From: Elysia chlorotica
Lineage: Eukaryota > Mollusca > Gastropoda > Plakobranchidae
Length of the DNA: 64,000 nt
Reading direction: 5' to 3'
NCBI GenBank assembly: GCA_003991915.1
Contig: RQTK01000160.1
Location: 548,830-612,829 of the forward strand
Under the pieces are notes generated by a model, which was not told the DNA's origin, searched no databases, and saw only the letters and a list, made by a program, of their open reading frames with translations. The translations under genes and the position numbers were made by a program. Positions 44,822 through 57,461 of the stretch are shown in pieces. How positions within the stretch are numbered: the first letter of the stretch is position 1; each line of letters opens with the position of its first letter.

Positions 44822-45699
44822 TGTATCATGACTAGGACATGTATATTTTTTATGGTTCTACAGGGTCTGTAGTGACAAAATGATGTTCCAATCAGGAGCC
44901 AACCGAAAATTTACCTCTTAATAGTCTTATTTATTCATCTGACATATTTTGTACATAGCACCGGTAGATCTTGTACTACTTTGTTTTTCTTTATTTAAAA
45001 TTGTGTTCTCTACATAGCTTAGTTTACTTTATTGATAAAAAAAAATGGAGTATGTTAGTTTGGCCAAGTAATTAAAAAAACTAAGTAATGCTCTATTTTG
45101 TATGTATTCATCTTCAAATATTTACATTCTGAATAAAATATTTTGCTTATGCTGTACTACCACCATACCAAATTCTCTTGTTCTTCTTTGTTTAATCACA
45201 CAGCATCCTAAAATGCATTACACAATCTCTGTCATAATAAACTGATACCAGCGGTAAGAATACAGTGCTCTGTTTGTATTAAATTCTAACACGTTGATTT
45301 TCCACTTGTATTGATTGTCATTCTTGACCCAAAGCCTTCTTTCTCTACGTTATTTTACAATAATCTTCTGAAGTATTTTACCCCCCCCCCTCCCCCCATG
45401 ACACTTTTCAGTGATTGATTATAGTACTAGTAGTAGTACTGTAGTGGAGTTATAATAAGACTCTTCCACACAGAATGGCTTCTTCACTTCTAGAAATGAT
45501 CATGCATTTTTTATGAAAGTAAAGTGACATCTAGTAGTGGAAATTGTAAAAGGGTAATGGGTGTGTGTAAATATCAAATTCAAAGAGTTTGACTCAAAAG
45601 CAATAGAATAGGTTATTTTTTTCCCCTCAGAATTTGTTAGAACAGGCGTCGTAATAATTTCCAAGACTTTAAGGTTCGACCCTCATATTTCTGTGCAGT
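44822..45699. other. Stretch without recognised gene
   Basis: AT-rich intergenic sequence between the convergent CEP70 and NDUFA4 genes. It holds the second AATAAA (45132) and a poly-C run (45381-45398). Nothing else was recognised. Confidence 0.5.
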
Positions 45700-45948
45700 A
45701 GTAGTTGAGTTGGTTTAACATCCAACATCAACACTTTATAGACTATATTGTGGACGGACCCCAAGACTGAAGTCCAACAATTTTATGGACTGCCACACAT
45801 GAGACAGCGCGGGGATACTATGATTCCTATCTCATATGGTCACATTAAACAGACATCGACACAACCAGTAGGAAGCGAAATTGTTAGGGCTCGAACCACA
45901 GACCTTTTACTCCGGAAGCCGATGTTCTACCAAAACGCCCCCTCTTAA
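45700..45948 (-). repeat. SINE-A copy
   Basis: Complete from tail (GAGTTGGTTTAACATCC) to head (AACGCCCCC) with several substitutions. Confidence 0.85.
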
Positions 45949-46136
45949 ATCTGTGTTTCTGGGAGGTTAGTTTATCTGGTTTCCTTGATACAACTCCATT
46001 AACATTACAAAAAGATCCCAAAGCTACTCAAGCAACAGGCAGTGGTGATCTCTGCCTGAGGAAGACTGATCTGAGTGATTAGTATGCACCAACACAGGAG
46101 TGTCTGTGGTACTGGTAACCCTGACATTGTTAGCTC

Positions 46137-46313
46137 CAGTCTGACAATTTTATGTGCTGACACACACGACAGGGCGGGGATGCCATGACTCCTATCTCAG
46201 CCCGTCACATTAAACTGACACCGACCCAACCAGTAGAGAGCGAAATCGCCAGGGCTGAACCATGACCTTTGCGTCGGAAGCTGATGATTCTCCAAGGAGC
46301 CACCTTGCCCCCC
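46137..46313 (-). repeat. SINE-A copy with 22-bp target-site duplication
   Basis: The element runs from CAGTCTGACAAT to GCCCCCC and is flanked by identical 22-bp direct repeats at about 46115-46136 and 46314-46335 (starting GTAACCCTGACATTG). The 3' tail of the family is absent although the duplication is perfect. Confidence 0.85.
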
Positions 46314-46335
46314 GTAACCCTGACATTGTTAGCTC

Positions 46336-46940
46336 TGTGAACAAGGGGAATGGTTGGGTTGACATATTTTTCCAATCAATCGGATTCAGTTATGCCTACA
46401 TTTGTATTTTTATTTAATAATTCTGGTTCTCTTTGTTCAAAATTTTCATTCCCTTCCCCAAATCAATAATGTTATAAACCAGGGTGAATCCGCCACAAGT
46501 GAAAATATCAACTTTTTTACCTTTTTTGTGTGTTATCAGAAGAATCAATCGCAATGTAACTGTCTAAGAAGTTAAACAAATCAAAACTATCTTTTGACAA
46601 CCAGGGATATTTTCAATTTATATGAAAATGAGAAAGATCAACCAATTTTACTATGATTAGACGGCTCTAGCTCAAAGTGTATACCAGTGACTTGTGCCTG
46701 ATTCACCTTATTTGTTTCACAACTTCAGTTTCCACTATGTAAATAAACTCTCTGACTGAACAGAACAAAAAGTACACAACAAAAATATTAATAAAATGAA
46801 AGAAGTTGAGTCTAAAGACACAAATTTATCTACAAAGTGTATTCATAAATCTCATGATATTTCTCTTAAATGAAGCAAAAGAGCACAGCATCCCTGCAGT
46901 TCTTGTCGATAGCTCAAAGCCAGCTGTCTAACTAATCGAG
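46336..46940. other. Stretch without recognised gene
   Basis: Intergenic sequence downstream of both CEP70 and NDUFA4. It probably includes any 3' UTR of NDUFA4. An AATAAA on the minus strand overlaps the NDUFA4 stop codon (46942-46947), so the 3' UTR may be very short. Confidence 0.4.
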
Positions 46941-46946
46941 ATTTAT

Positions 46947-49900
46947 TTAGAGTTCGGGCCTGTCTGCGGGGAAAGTTTCCTTGCTGTAGTCCCTCACCGG
47001 TGAGTAGAACTGAAAAAAAAAAATAGGTGAGGTGAAGGTTGCAATAAATAATGGCTTTGAAGACTGAATTTTTCAGTGAAGTAAAGCAGTAAATCTAAAA
47101 AAGCAACAACAGTGAGAGAAATCAAGAGAGTTTGGATGTTTTAATGTATTTTTTTTTGTACTTTTGCGCGCGCTGCCGTTGACATTCCATACATTCTCAA
47201 TAGCTCTATCATTTTATGTGATTTGTACCTACAGGTGAAAGTTGAGTTGATTTTTAGCCCTGAAGTGATAGTTAATTGATCTAGTGCATACTAGTATGCA
47301 CTTTGCGTTGGACAGTTTAGTGTTTTAATGCACATGGAGAATGCAGGCACAAACCTACAATGTAGATCGTATTGCATTAAATTGTGATGCATAAAAACAT
47401 TATTGTTTAACCCTTTTCCAAGTGTTTCGTTCTGATAGGTATCAATTTATAGATAAAAGAATGCTCTTTTTTTCCCATAGTTAAAGTAAAAAAAAAAAAA
47501 ACACATTGATCCCTCTACAATTTTTTAATTGGATAAGGGAAAATGGGCATGACTTAATACATGAACAAAGGATCTCCATTGCTATGGATGCACAAATGTT
47601 TTCACTTCCTTAAATTCTCGACTTGTCCTATTTTTGAAATCCTTGGCTACCCCCCAGCGAAGACAATTCATTGGTAAATGTCACATTGCATAGTTTTCCT
47701 CCTCTTTAAAAGAGAAGGAAAGACAAAGAGATGTGCCTACCTTGTACTGGGCGTTGATGGGCCACCTGTTGTTAGCAATACCATCATGTTTCTTCACCCA
47801 GCTGCCAGGGAGAGAGAGCAAAAACAGAAAACAGTAAAAACCTTCCAAATGACATCAATGCTATTAGTACATCTTGATGTTACTCTAGTGCAGGAAAAGC
47901 TTATATCATAATTGAATATGGCTAAAAATACACACTGACACAAACAAGTGTGACAATTTGTTCTCTATCATCTAAATCTAGTACGATTAAAAAATATTCT
48001 CAAGGTTAGGTCTGTTAGCCCCTTACAGTTTTATTGTACACTACACTAGATGTTTTCACCCTGGCCTCTAGTGGAAGTGTTCTTTTTATACGATGACCAA
48101 GCAGATCTTTGGTTGTCTAATTTTAAATTAGATTTAGAATGTCTGGTATGCAACTTTGTAAGCTTTCCGGCATTCCTGGTTCATTGGATCCAAGGTTGGG
48201 TATGAGATTAGTTCATTGGGTTCAAGATATTTTACTTAAAGGAGAGGAAAATTTGGGATTTTTATCTGTTCTTTGAGTCAGAGTTCTTTGTATTCAAGTT
48301 CTACTGTATCTATGCCATTGAAAACCGCAAAGTACAAAGCCTGGTCATTATGATCAGTATCTTTATGAATACTTGTATGAGAACCTGAATTGGAAAAATA
48401 TGTCTCTTCTACAGTGTTTTGTTGAAAACGAATTTTTTTGGCTAAGACTATAGATGCTGCTCTAGTATTTATTAGAATTCTTTCTGCTCTTCAAGGAAAA
48501 CACAGTGAACACTAGCTAAACTTTTTTTTATTAATTATGTTTTAAGGTAAAAGCTTAGAGCAAAACTCCTCTAGTTAGATAAATAAAAAATAATTATCAT
48601 ATTAAGTATTTATTATAATTCTTTCTGCTCTTCAAGGAAAACACAGTGAACACTTCATTCCAAGCTTTTCATCTATGAAACAAAATACAGTAGGCCTACT
48701 TATTAAAATGTAGCCAAACTTGTTATTATGTATTATATTCACATAAACGAAGATTGATCAGCATAAGTGACTGAATGATTTCATTCTCAAAGTTCGATGC
48801 AGACAACATTTCTTAAAAAAGAATTAAGGCCTATAGATACATGATTATGAGGAAGTGAATGAAATCCAAAATATTATTTTAGCCTTTTTCAAATCTATAA
48901 ACCCATTTGGAAGTTTGCATTACTGTGATTACAATGGGAGATACATAATGGTTATTGTAAAACCAGGCATTTTCTGACATAAATCTGGAATCAAACTTAT
49001 GTTTCCGGCATCTAAGAAAAATAAACATGTCCTTAAGACTGAGAAGTTTTGGCATGATCTCAAAATCACATGTATATATTAAGCTCTTCCTCCCACAGAC
49101 ATGATAACTATCAGACCGGTGTTACAATTAAATTTTAAAATAACAATCCAAAGAATCAAAAACAAGCAAAAAATTTTCAGCATATTCTTATAACCGTTAC
49201 TTCAATATTATTTGGTTGTGACAACTCACCCAACATCTGGGTTTCTGATGCACAGGCGGAGTGTGTAGTAGGTAGCCCAGGCCATACCTCCTCCAACACA
49301 CACAAACAATGGGATGAGCTGGAAAGAAGTTTTTCAAATTTTGAACCATCACTTTTCATTGAGACAAAATAAAAAAAGGGTATATTTATTTATTACCTAA
49401 ATACTGGAAGATTTTCCCTTTTTGTTTGGTGGCTCAATCTAATTTATATATTTTAATCTGCCCTCCCCCCAGAAAGATGTGATTAAAATTTAAAAGTGGC
49501 AAAAATTACATAGAGTTGCAGCCAAAAGAGGAAAAAGTTGCGAAATGTTACCGCATAGTTTTAGCCTAAAATAAAGACAATAAGAGAGAGTATGTATGTA
49601 TGAAAAGTCAAGTATCCCAAGGAATATTGTAAGACAGTAAGTTCATGAAAACTAGATCTACTGAAAACTTATAAGTTTTCTTTTATCACCCATCTACAAT
49701 CTAAGGATTCTTGTCAGAACAAAGAGAAAATCTAGAATCTAAATCTACATCTAGAACATCTTAGATCTAAAATTCCTAGATCAAGGCCTAGATCTAGATA
49801 AACAACAGTTCGTTGAATCTGCGAAGCCTTGGACTGGCATTGGCGCGCACACACACAACGCACACATAAACATAGAGATGCCTCGCACACTCAGCGTTGT

Positions 49901-50750
49901 CTCTTGCGAACGAAAACTTTTTAGTCTGTGTGCGTAGGCTTACGATAGTCACCACGTAACACTGCCCACTGATAGAATTAATGACTGTAGCAACCAAGCA
50001 CCCTCCCCTGCACAATGACCTACTCAGTCCATCCGCGCAGCCTTTGTCATCGCAATGCAGAAAACCAGTCAGGTTTACACTTTTTTTTTCGTTGGTTAGG
50101 CCTAGGGTTTTAACTAACTCTAGTAACAGCTTCGCTACGCCCGAGGTCTTGGACCGCTGATGTTCGCTACGTCAGAGGTTTTTATACCATCATTTAATAA
50201 GGAGAAAAAATGTTCCTTAAAGATCCTTCGTAATGACCGAGGCTTTGCTACAGCCGATGATGCAATAGTCGAGGTCCACTGTATACACTGAAAAGGTTTG
50301 TACTATATTTACAGGAATAGACTGTTAAGGTTTGTGGTATATTTCATTTTAAATAATTTATTTATAATATAACGGTTTGGAAATATTTTCCCATTTGTTT
50401 AGTGGCTCAATCTAATTTACATATTTTAATCTGTCCCACCAAGAAATATGTGATTGAAAGTGGCAAAAATTACAGCTAAACATGGAAAAAGTTGCATTAA
50501 ATTGCCTCATAATTTGGGCCATTTAGAATTTATAAATTTATTAACACAAAAAAGGTCAACGCAAAGTAAATTTTATAATATTGGTAATTTAGTTTTGTTG
50601 ACTTATAAATAGATCTATATTTGTGTTGTGATAAACTCAAATAATACTGCAATTATAAGTTAGGACTCATGAATCTCTTATACTTAAACATGTGCTAAAA
50701 ATAAAAAAAAAACTTTTTCAAGATTATGTAATAAAAATGGGGAAGGGAAG

Positions 50751-50826
<76 letters not shown>

Positions 50827-51351
50827 CGTGTGAAAAGTCAAAAGTCAGGTCTTCAAAAAGTATTAAATTGTAAGTTCATGAATAGATCTAGAATCTAGAT
50901 TCTAGAACTTCTAAGATATTATTTTTTACAATTTTAAATAGATCTAGAGATCTAGATCTACATTAAGAGTATTTTTAAGTGGTCAAACTTGAGGTGGGGT
51001 TGGGTTGAGTCGGATGGTGAGTTGTGAACCACACTGGGAAGGATTTTACACGTCGGGATGCCACATTAAGCTACTAAAATTTTTGGGCCCGACGTGTAAA
51101 ATCCTCCCCCACACTGTATTACTAGTACAGTCTTGTATCAGTTTAACTATTCAATTCAGCAGAGGTTTAATTATCGGATAAAGCAAGAGAGTATTGTCTT
51201 TAAATGGATCTGGATCAAGATCTGGTTTTAGAATCGTGAGGAATGAAAGTCCAATCGAGATTCGATAATAGATCAAGCTGTGTTTATAAATAACTTCATA
51301 TCAACTTACTGAAGGGTGCCTTTTCAGGCTGGAAAGTGTGAGACCTTGCAT
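46947..51351 (-). CDS. NDUFA4: Cytochrome c oxidase associated subunit NDUFA4
   Basis: Exons on the minus strand are 51310-51351 (ATG at 51351), 49230-49318, 47741-47801 and 46947-47009 (TAA). They give 84 residues (human 81), with all splice phases consistent and GT-AG sites. Landmarks are LKRHPSLIPLFV, matching vertebrate KKHPSLIPLFV, then a membrane helix (about residues 15-36), LRLCIRNPDV, and the C-terminal QYKFYSP..DYS that matches vertebrate QYKFYS..VDYS. NDUFA4 (COXFA4) was first assigned to complex I and is now regarded as a subunit of cytochrome c oxidase in the inner mitochondrial membrane. The gene is tail to tail with CEP70. Introns of about 2.0, 1.4 and 0.7 kb contain no other coding sequence that I recognise. 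Confidence 0.94.
50140..50282. mobile_element. Fragment related to the MITE-like element
   Basis: In NDUFA4 intron 1. It ends TCGAGGTCCACTGTA and contains GAGGTCTTGGACC-like and CGCTACG-type words. It is related to 44312-44821. Confidence 0.4.
50757..50824. repeat. (GA)n microsatellite
   Basis: About 33 uninterrupted AG units in NDUFA4 intron 1. Confidence 0.95.
51041..51104. repeat. 17-bp perfect inverted repeat
   Basis: The arms 51041-51057 and 51088-51104 (GGATTTTACACGTCGGG and its complement) are separated by 30 bp and are flanked by partly matching CACACTGGG / CCCCCACACTG. It lies in NDUFA4 intron 1 and could be the core of a small foldback element. Confidence 0.85.
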
Positions 51352-51930
51352 TTCGTTGTTGGTTGAATACGCAAAATACCCAACTAGTCCTGATCTTCAC
51401 AAGTGACTGTGTACTTCTCCTTCCCAATGTCAAATGAAGACTGAGAGTTGTCGTTCCTGTGGCTGCCGGAAATAGAGAAAGTGAACGAGACCAAAGGGAA
51501 GCCACTAACTAACCAGTAGGTCAATAGTGAACGAAAACTGAGTGATAGTGACTAGAATCTAGGCCTAGTGAGATTTTTAGGCCAGAGTCCTAGTCAAAGA
51601 GAAACGATTTTAATGTGATTGTCATCTCCGCAACGAACGATTATATTTAAAGATTGGCGGCCTTGTAATATAAAACCATTGATAAGCTTAGATGTTTCAA
51701 TCCTATAAAAATCAAAGAAAAGTGAAATAAGTGATGCACTTTGTAATTAGAATAATATATGTTAAGCACTAGGCCCTACCGAAAAATCGGAAGATTAAAA
51801 AAATCATACTTGCGGGAATTTTTAAAAGACACGTTTTAGACCTAAACAAACAAGAAAATCAATAAAATGATAAAATATAAGCATAATTGTTGTTGATGTT
51901 GCTTCCGCTGCTGTTTTTTTTTTTTTGTTT

Positions 51931-51975
<45 letters not shown>

Positions 51976-52394
51976 TAATGTAATCCTTTGTTGTTGTTGT
52001 TGCTTCCGCTACTGTTTTTTTGTTTTTGTTTTTTTTTTTGTTGTTTTTTTTTTTAAAATGTAGGCCTAAGCATACGTGTCTCGCAGCCACAACGACCCAC
52101 TTCCCCTGTTTTGACTACACCATAATTAGTTTTGGTTGATTGTATTGCAGTCTGTCTCCAATAGGCTACAGAGTCTACTCCAGAGAGAATAGGCCTGTCT
52201 TGATACACTCTCTTTCTTAGTTACACTTTAAAAGATGAGCGAAATTACTCATTAGTCTGGGGTCTAAGATTGTAGAGCCGTTGTACAATGTACGTAATAC
52301 ATCTACGTGTACCTCTAGCGAAGATGGGCTGTGTTAGGTGCTGAATAGTGAAAGAGCCCATTCTACTAGAAAGACAATCGTCATGTTTGTTTGT
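51352..52394. other. NDUFA4 upstream region and TTG microsatellite
   Basis: 51352-51540 presumably holds the NDUFA4 5' UTR and promoter, with no TATA box obvious. A TTG/T-rich low-complexity block lies at 51890-52060. No gene was recognised. Confidence 0.5.
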
Positions 52395-52512
52395 TTGTTG
52401 CGACATCACAACTTAAGCTATATTGTGGACGGACCCCAAGAAATAACATCTGGTACTTTTACATGCTGCCACACAGAGACTGTGAGGATACCATGACTCC
52501 TGTCTCAAATTA
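52395..52512 (-). repeat. SINE-A fragment
   Basis: Keeps TATATTGTGGACGGACCCCAAG and CATGACTCCTGTCTC. The head is missing and the fragment adjoins the Penelope-like piece. Confidence 0.7.
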
Positions 52513-52529
52513 AGCACCATTAAAATTTA

Positions 52530-53180
52530 GCATGCACGTCTCAACCAACGTTCCATATCCAACAAACTACATAAAATTATTAACAGAAATACAATAAAAG
52601 TCAGCTACAGTTGCCTCCCCAACATAAAACAAACAATAATGAACCACAACAAGAACCTACTAGAATAGTTTAACGCTAAGAAAAAAGTTGACGATGAACT
52701 GAAATTCTGCAACTGCAGAATCAAAACAAACTGCCCCCTGAGTGGCAACTATTAGATTCTAGTGTAATGTGTTGTTTATAAAGCCACAGTCACTGAAACA
52801 AAAAGAAACAAGAAAGAAAAATATTATATAGAGCTAACCGAAAATGAGTTTAAAACAAGGTACAACCTCCACAAATCATCATTCAAACTACACCACAAGA
52901 TGCACGACACGAAATTAAGCGAGCACATTTGGACACTGAAAAACAACAACACAGACCATCAAATACATTGGGAAATTGTAAGACAAGTGAAGCCGTACAC
53001 ACCAGCCAAAAAAGTGTGTCACTTGTGCCTAGAGGAAAAGTACCAGATACTCATGAAGAGACCAACCCTAAACCAAAGAAAGGAGATCTTTTCTCACTGC
53101 GCCCACACCCACAGAAAACATGTCCTGTTGTCAAACAGAAAGAACAAGTCGCCTGAAGAGAGCAGCAGCTCGAAACTCTA
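52530..53180 (+). mobile_element. Penelope-like retroelement 3' fragment (GIY-YIG endonuclease region)
   Basis: The plus strand shows, in order, a CNCR...CPLSGNY segment, VVYKATVTE, TENEFKTRYNLHKSSFK, LSEHIWTLK, WEIVRQVKPYTP, VCHLCLEEKYQIL and NQRKEIFSHC. This order is that of the C-terminal zinc-binding and GIY-YIG endonuclease region of Penelope-like elements. The first half is interrupted by stops (for example near 52670 and 52755) and the YIG is degraded, so it is a dead 5'-truncated copy. Confidence 0.75.
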
Positions 53181-53208
53181 GAGTCGCGACAGGTAATGTA
53201 ATTTTTTT

Positions 53209-53445
<237 letters not shown>

Positions 53446-54597
53446 AATTATATGTACGAGTATCCACAGCCACCCTTCTTTCTCGTGTCTTCTTTGTACA
53501 CAATCAAAGAAGTAAGACTGGCGAAGCATACTTTCGTTTTCGCTTTCGAAAACCTAAACGTGCGAAAACTGAACAATGGAATGGATTCACCAGATTGTGA
53601 AGTCTGACCAGAGAGTCTGAAATGGTGAGAGGTTTCACGGCGAGGATTTTGCATAATGTAAGTTGGCTTAAGATAATTACTGCGGTTGCTTCCGTCAATA
53701 AAACTTACTAAAAACTCAATCTAATTATTGTTCAACCGCCTTAATTTCATTAATAAAGAGATTGGCACGCGTTACACTAGCTTCCTGTATCAAAAGTACT
53801 CTGAGCTGGGTTTTTTTTTTGGTTTGTGTGTCACTTCTCACTAAATCAACAGTCTCTGGTCTGACTGTCCGAGAGATGCCACTGCCAGCACTGTCAAGTT
53901 GTCACGATCAATAGTCCCCACTGCCTCCCGCCAACAGCTGACACTAACACTGACACTGCCAGTCACTCTCTCATCTCACCTCCCTAGATAAAACATACAC
54001 AGATGCCGGAGCGTGGACTTGTATTTTATATTTTATCCCCGATTGTAGGTCTACATGCTGGATTATCGGTTTTCTACTGCGATGGAGATTGCGATGTGTA
54101 CGGAATTCTATACTACAGTGTGGCGACACACCCTAGAGACAATGTGACACGCCCTAGGAAGATAGGAATAGTAATACATAAAAAATAGAAGTTAAAAAAA
54201 AGAAGAAAAAAGAAGCAAAACAAGGAAAAAAACAACCGTGAGTTTGTGCTACAGTCGTTTGTTTAGTGTATTGATAGCAAGGTTAGTGTGTACTATCCGG
54301 GAATTGTATACCACAATCAACCATTCCACAACAGTTTTACTTAGTCACGCTCAGTGATAACTAGTGTGAATTCTGGCGGAATTGTAGGCTTGCACGTAAC
54401 AACACTAGCCATAAGCTGATTGTGGTACAATTAACTGTTTGTTATTTTACTTTAGTTTAGTCATAGCATGTGTGAATTCTAGGCACGCTGTGTTGGAATC
54501 CGAGTGTCAAAGAGTTAAAAGGTCAGCTTATAACTTCGCCTTGGATTGAAATAATTTATTTAAAATGCAATGAAGATAGATATTGCCTTTGAATTCC
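53446..54597. other. Stretch without recognised gene
   Basis: No supported exon. An imperfect inverted repeat (ATACCACAATCA at about 54308 and TGATTGTGGTAC at about 54418) is the only structure seen. Confidence 0.45.
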
Positions 54598-54690
54598 CGG
54601 TCTGTCTCTGTGTGTCAGCATGCACAACTGTCAGACATTATTCTTGGGACCCATTCATTAGATAGCTTAGTCGGTGGCGTTGGACATAAA
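54598..54690 (+). repeat. SINE-A 3' fragment
   Basis: Keeps CTGTCTCTGTGTGTCAGCA, GTCAGACATTATTCTTGGGA and GGCGTTGGACATAAAG. Confidence 0.6.
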
Positions 54691-55086
54691 GAATTCCATA
54701 ATAAATAAACACGTTTTTTATGAAGAAAGATAGCCTTTTGATTTGCATTAATGCATCAGTAAACGAGAGTTATTTTTGTACCCACGGCAGTGCAAAAACT
54801 AAGAAAGCATGCTCACACACCCTTGAGATGACGTCATAAGTGTGTTCCGTGCAATGTACCAATCGATCGAATTTAATGTGCTTGAGACAAAGAGTTTATC
54901 CAGCGTGTGAAATAATGTCATACTACCGAAATGTTCAATTTCACGGTGAAGATTTAGCGTATGTGAATCGGGAAATTTAAAAGGCGGCAACTTCTTTCAT
55001 TAATTTGTAAACACGTTGTATGCAGATTTTCATGTGCCCCCTATCTCACAATAAAGAATAGTCACAGGCCAAGCTCCCCGTAGCAT

Positions 55087-55087
<1 letters not shown>

Positions 55088-55153
<66 letters not shown>
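55088..55153. repeat. (GA)n microsatellite
   Basis: About 32 AG units directly 5' of the following SINE-A copy. Confidence 0.95.
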
Positions 55154-55156
<3 letters not shown>

Positions 55157-55425
55157 GTGACGCTAGTGGTAGAGCGTTGATCTCCCGATTTCGAAGTTGC
55201 CGGTACGAAACCCACGACCTGTTGAAATTTTATTTGTTCAAATTCGCGCTCTACTCGTTGGGTCGGTGTGAGTACATGTATAATGTGACCGACCGAGACA
55301 GGAGTCATGTGTTCCTCGCAGTGTTTCTGTGTGGCAGCACGTAAAATTGTCAGACGTTAGCCTTGGGACCCATGCACACTTCAGCCTACTCAGTGCTGAC
55401 GTTGTACGCTAAGGAACAGGCTCAG
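55151..55425 (+). repeat. SINE-A variant copy
   Basis: Head GGGGTGACGCTAGTGGTAGA, then CTCGTTGGGTCGGTGTGAG, GACAGGAGTCATG and a CTGACGTTGTACGCTAAGGA tail. Confidence 0.8.
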
Positions 55426-56160
55426 ACTCAAACTGAAGCTTGCAGTATAGAGAGCGCTATTTTTAAATTGCAAAACCAAAAACAAAAACACAAAAGCACA
55501 CACACAAAAACAAAACAAAAAACAATGCGTGAATTCAATGCACACCTGTGCTTTACATTGTAGTATGAAAGACAATAGATTTTAGAGATATCACTCACAA
55601 AAAGAGCTCACAATGATATTTATACGGGGAGATAGCGTGATGCGTGCTCACTCTATTTATTTCTTGGAATTAGGCCGGTTGAATAATGTTCAGACTGAGT
55701 TTGTTTTACTAAGGTTTAAAAAAGGAGAGAAGCGCCTTAGTCATCTTAACCCCATGGACTACTTTGGATCGACGTATAGGATCCCCCAGGGGAACCTAGG
55801 AGACGTTAAACCCGGAGAGAGGGAGATAATTCTCTCCCTCCCTCTATAGAGAATACAATACTTTGGAGTTTAGTAATTCATGCCTAACCCATACTTTTAT
55901 ACGTAAAATTATATTATCACCGTGCAAGCTCTCACTATTTCACCCTCTCTGGTAGTACCATGTACATAAATTATGCACTCTATAACAACATTGACGCCAT
56001 TATCTGAGGGAGTGAACTCGCGTTGGGTACAAGTAGGCTCGCGACGACGTATGGGGTCGCCAATGCTTTTCAGCGTGAGCTGTGTATAACTAAAGTCTGT
56101 AATGCAACGTAATGTGTAGGTATTGGCTGTGTCATAAGGGGAGATAATGATATGCCTATT
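55426..56160. other. Stretch without recognised gene
   Basis: The open frames here (for example 55613-55849 plus and 55909-56184 minus) show no recognisable motif and no clear splice context. I do not call a gene. Confidence 0.4.
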
Positions 56161-56385
56161 GTAATGCCCCCCTACCCTCACCACTCACCAATCTCTCTTC
56201 CCCCTCCCCCACCCTCTCTCTCTCTCTCTCTCTCTCCTTCTCTCTCTCTCTCTCTCCTCTCTCTCTCTTTCCCTTTTCCCTCTTCATTTTTTGCTCTTTC
56301 TTTCTCCTCTCTCTCTCTTTCCTTTCTCTCCTCCCCCCCCCCTATCTCTCTGCCTCGCTGTCTCCATTTCTCTCTCGACGAAGCT
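56161..56385. repeat. CT-rich low-complexity block
   Basis: Imperfect CT/CCT runs on the plus strand. Frames through it are Ser/Leu or Arg/Glu artefacts. Confidence 0.9.
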
Positions 56386-56530
56386 ATTATTTTATTGAAA
56401 TTTGGAAATAATCCTAAACACACCAAAGACCAAGTCGTATTCTTACGAAACGAAAATCTCTATTTACGCCATTAGTGCACATACCTACATACCCATTCGG
56501 AAGGCTTACCTAGTTCTAGTTTTTAAAATC

Positions 56531-56575
56531 CGAACCGGCTAGCTCAGTTGGTAGAGCGTTCGGTGATAGAGTGGC
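56531..56575 (+). repeat. tRNA 5'-half-like sequence
   Basis: GGCTAGCTCAGTTGGTAGAG is a classical tRNA D-arm/A-box. No T-arm or B box follows at the right distance, so this is a SINE or tRNA remnant and not a tRNA gene. Confidence 0.5.
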
Positions 56576-57040
56576 GCAGCGAGTCGTGTGTATCGTGGGC
56601 GCTAAAATACCATTTCAAAGTAGTTTTACAAATACTCGATGTCTGTACACATGTTGAACTCTTTGCGTGTGCTCTGAGCAAGAAATTCGCAGCCAAATGT
56701 TAAGAATCGACGATCTTGTTTGGTGGCGCAGCAGTGTGAGAACTTGCCTTGGCATCAACAGCTAGATGTAGATTTTGAACATGGATTCAAACAAGTAAGT
56801 AGATAGATACAATGCAAACGATAGCCCCCAGTCCTCTCTCTGGGGTTCTGGACACGGTAAAGGTCGCGAGTTTACGAAATTTCCAGTCTTCCCGATCAAT
56901 ACTTTTTATGTAGAAAGTAGTAATCTGGTTTTAATTTTTTGTAATGATTTAGGTTTTGTTTATAACTTATAAACTTATATTAATACATCGATCGCGGTAT
57001 TACTACGATATTAAGATAGCCAACTGTCTGCCGTATCGAT

Positions 57041-57249
57041 TTGATGTTACAAACTTCGAGATACCAACTTAACACATTATTCAAATCTTAGTTTCTGGCT
57101 TCGTTAGTAAAAAAAATACCTTTCGCAAAAAGGTCAGGTAAATGATCCCGGTGCCGGATTTAACTTAAGGCGAAGGCGGGCCGCGGGCCCGGCCTCCTAC
57201 ACCCCCCCCCCCTTTTTTTTTTTTTTTGATGTTACAAACTTCGAGATAC
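57041..57249. mobile_element. Unclassified insertion with 24-bp direct repeats
   Basis: A 161-bp insert (57065-57225) ends in a C run and a T run. It is bounded by identical 24-bp direct repeats at 57041-57064 and 57226-57249 (starting TTGATGTTACAAAC). Its GC-rich part has GGCGGGCCGCGGGCCCGG. The family is unknown. Confidence 0.7.
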
Positions 57250-57461
57250 AGAGGACGATATGGGTTGACATAATCTTGCATATTTACCGTTGTGTTTATG
57301 ATCACTAATTGGCTACGGACCTCTCGACTAATAGCTTTAATTGGACGCCAGTGCTAATTTCTTTATCTATCGTCTCTGTTGTCACTATAGACCCGGCTAT
57401 CGCAAGGATTGTGTTGCACCGCAGTGTTAAGCTTGACGATTGGTCTTACATTATGGCTCCG

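Noticed and set aside
51296-51505. 69-codon minus-strand frame over NDUFA4 exon 1
   Set aside because: It is in a different frame from the conserved NDUFA4 exon and runs through the splice donor.
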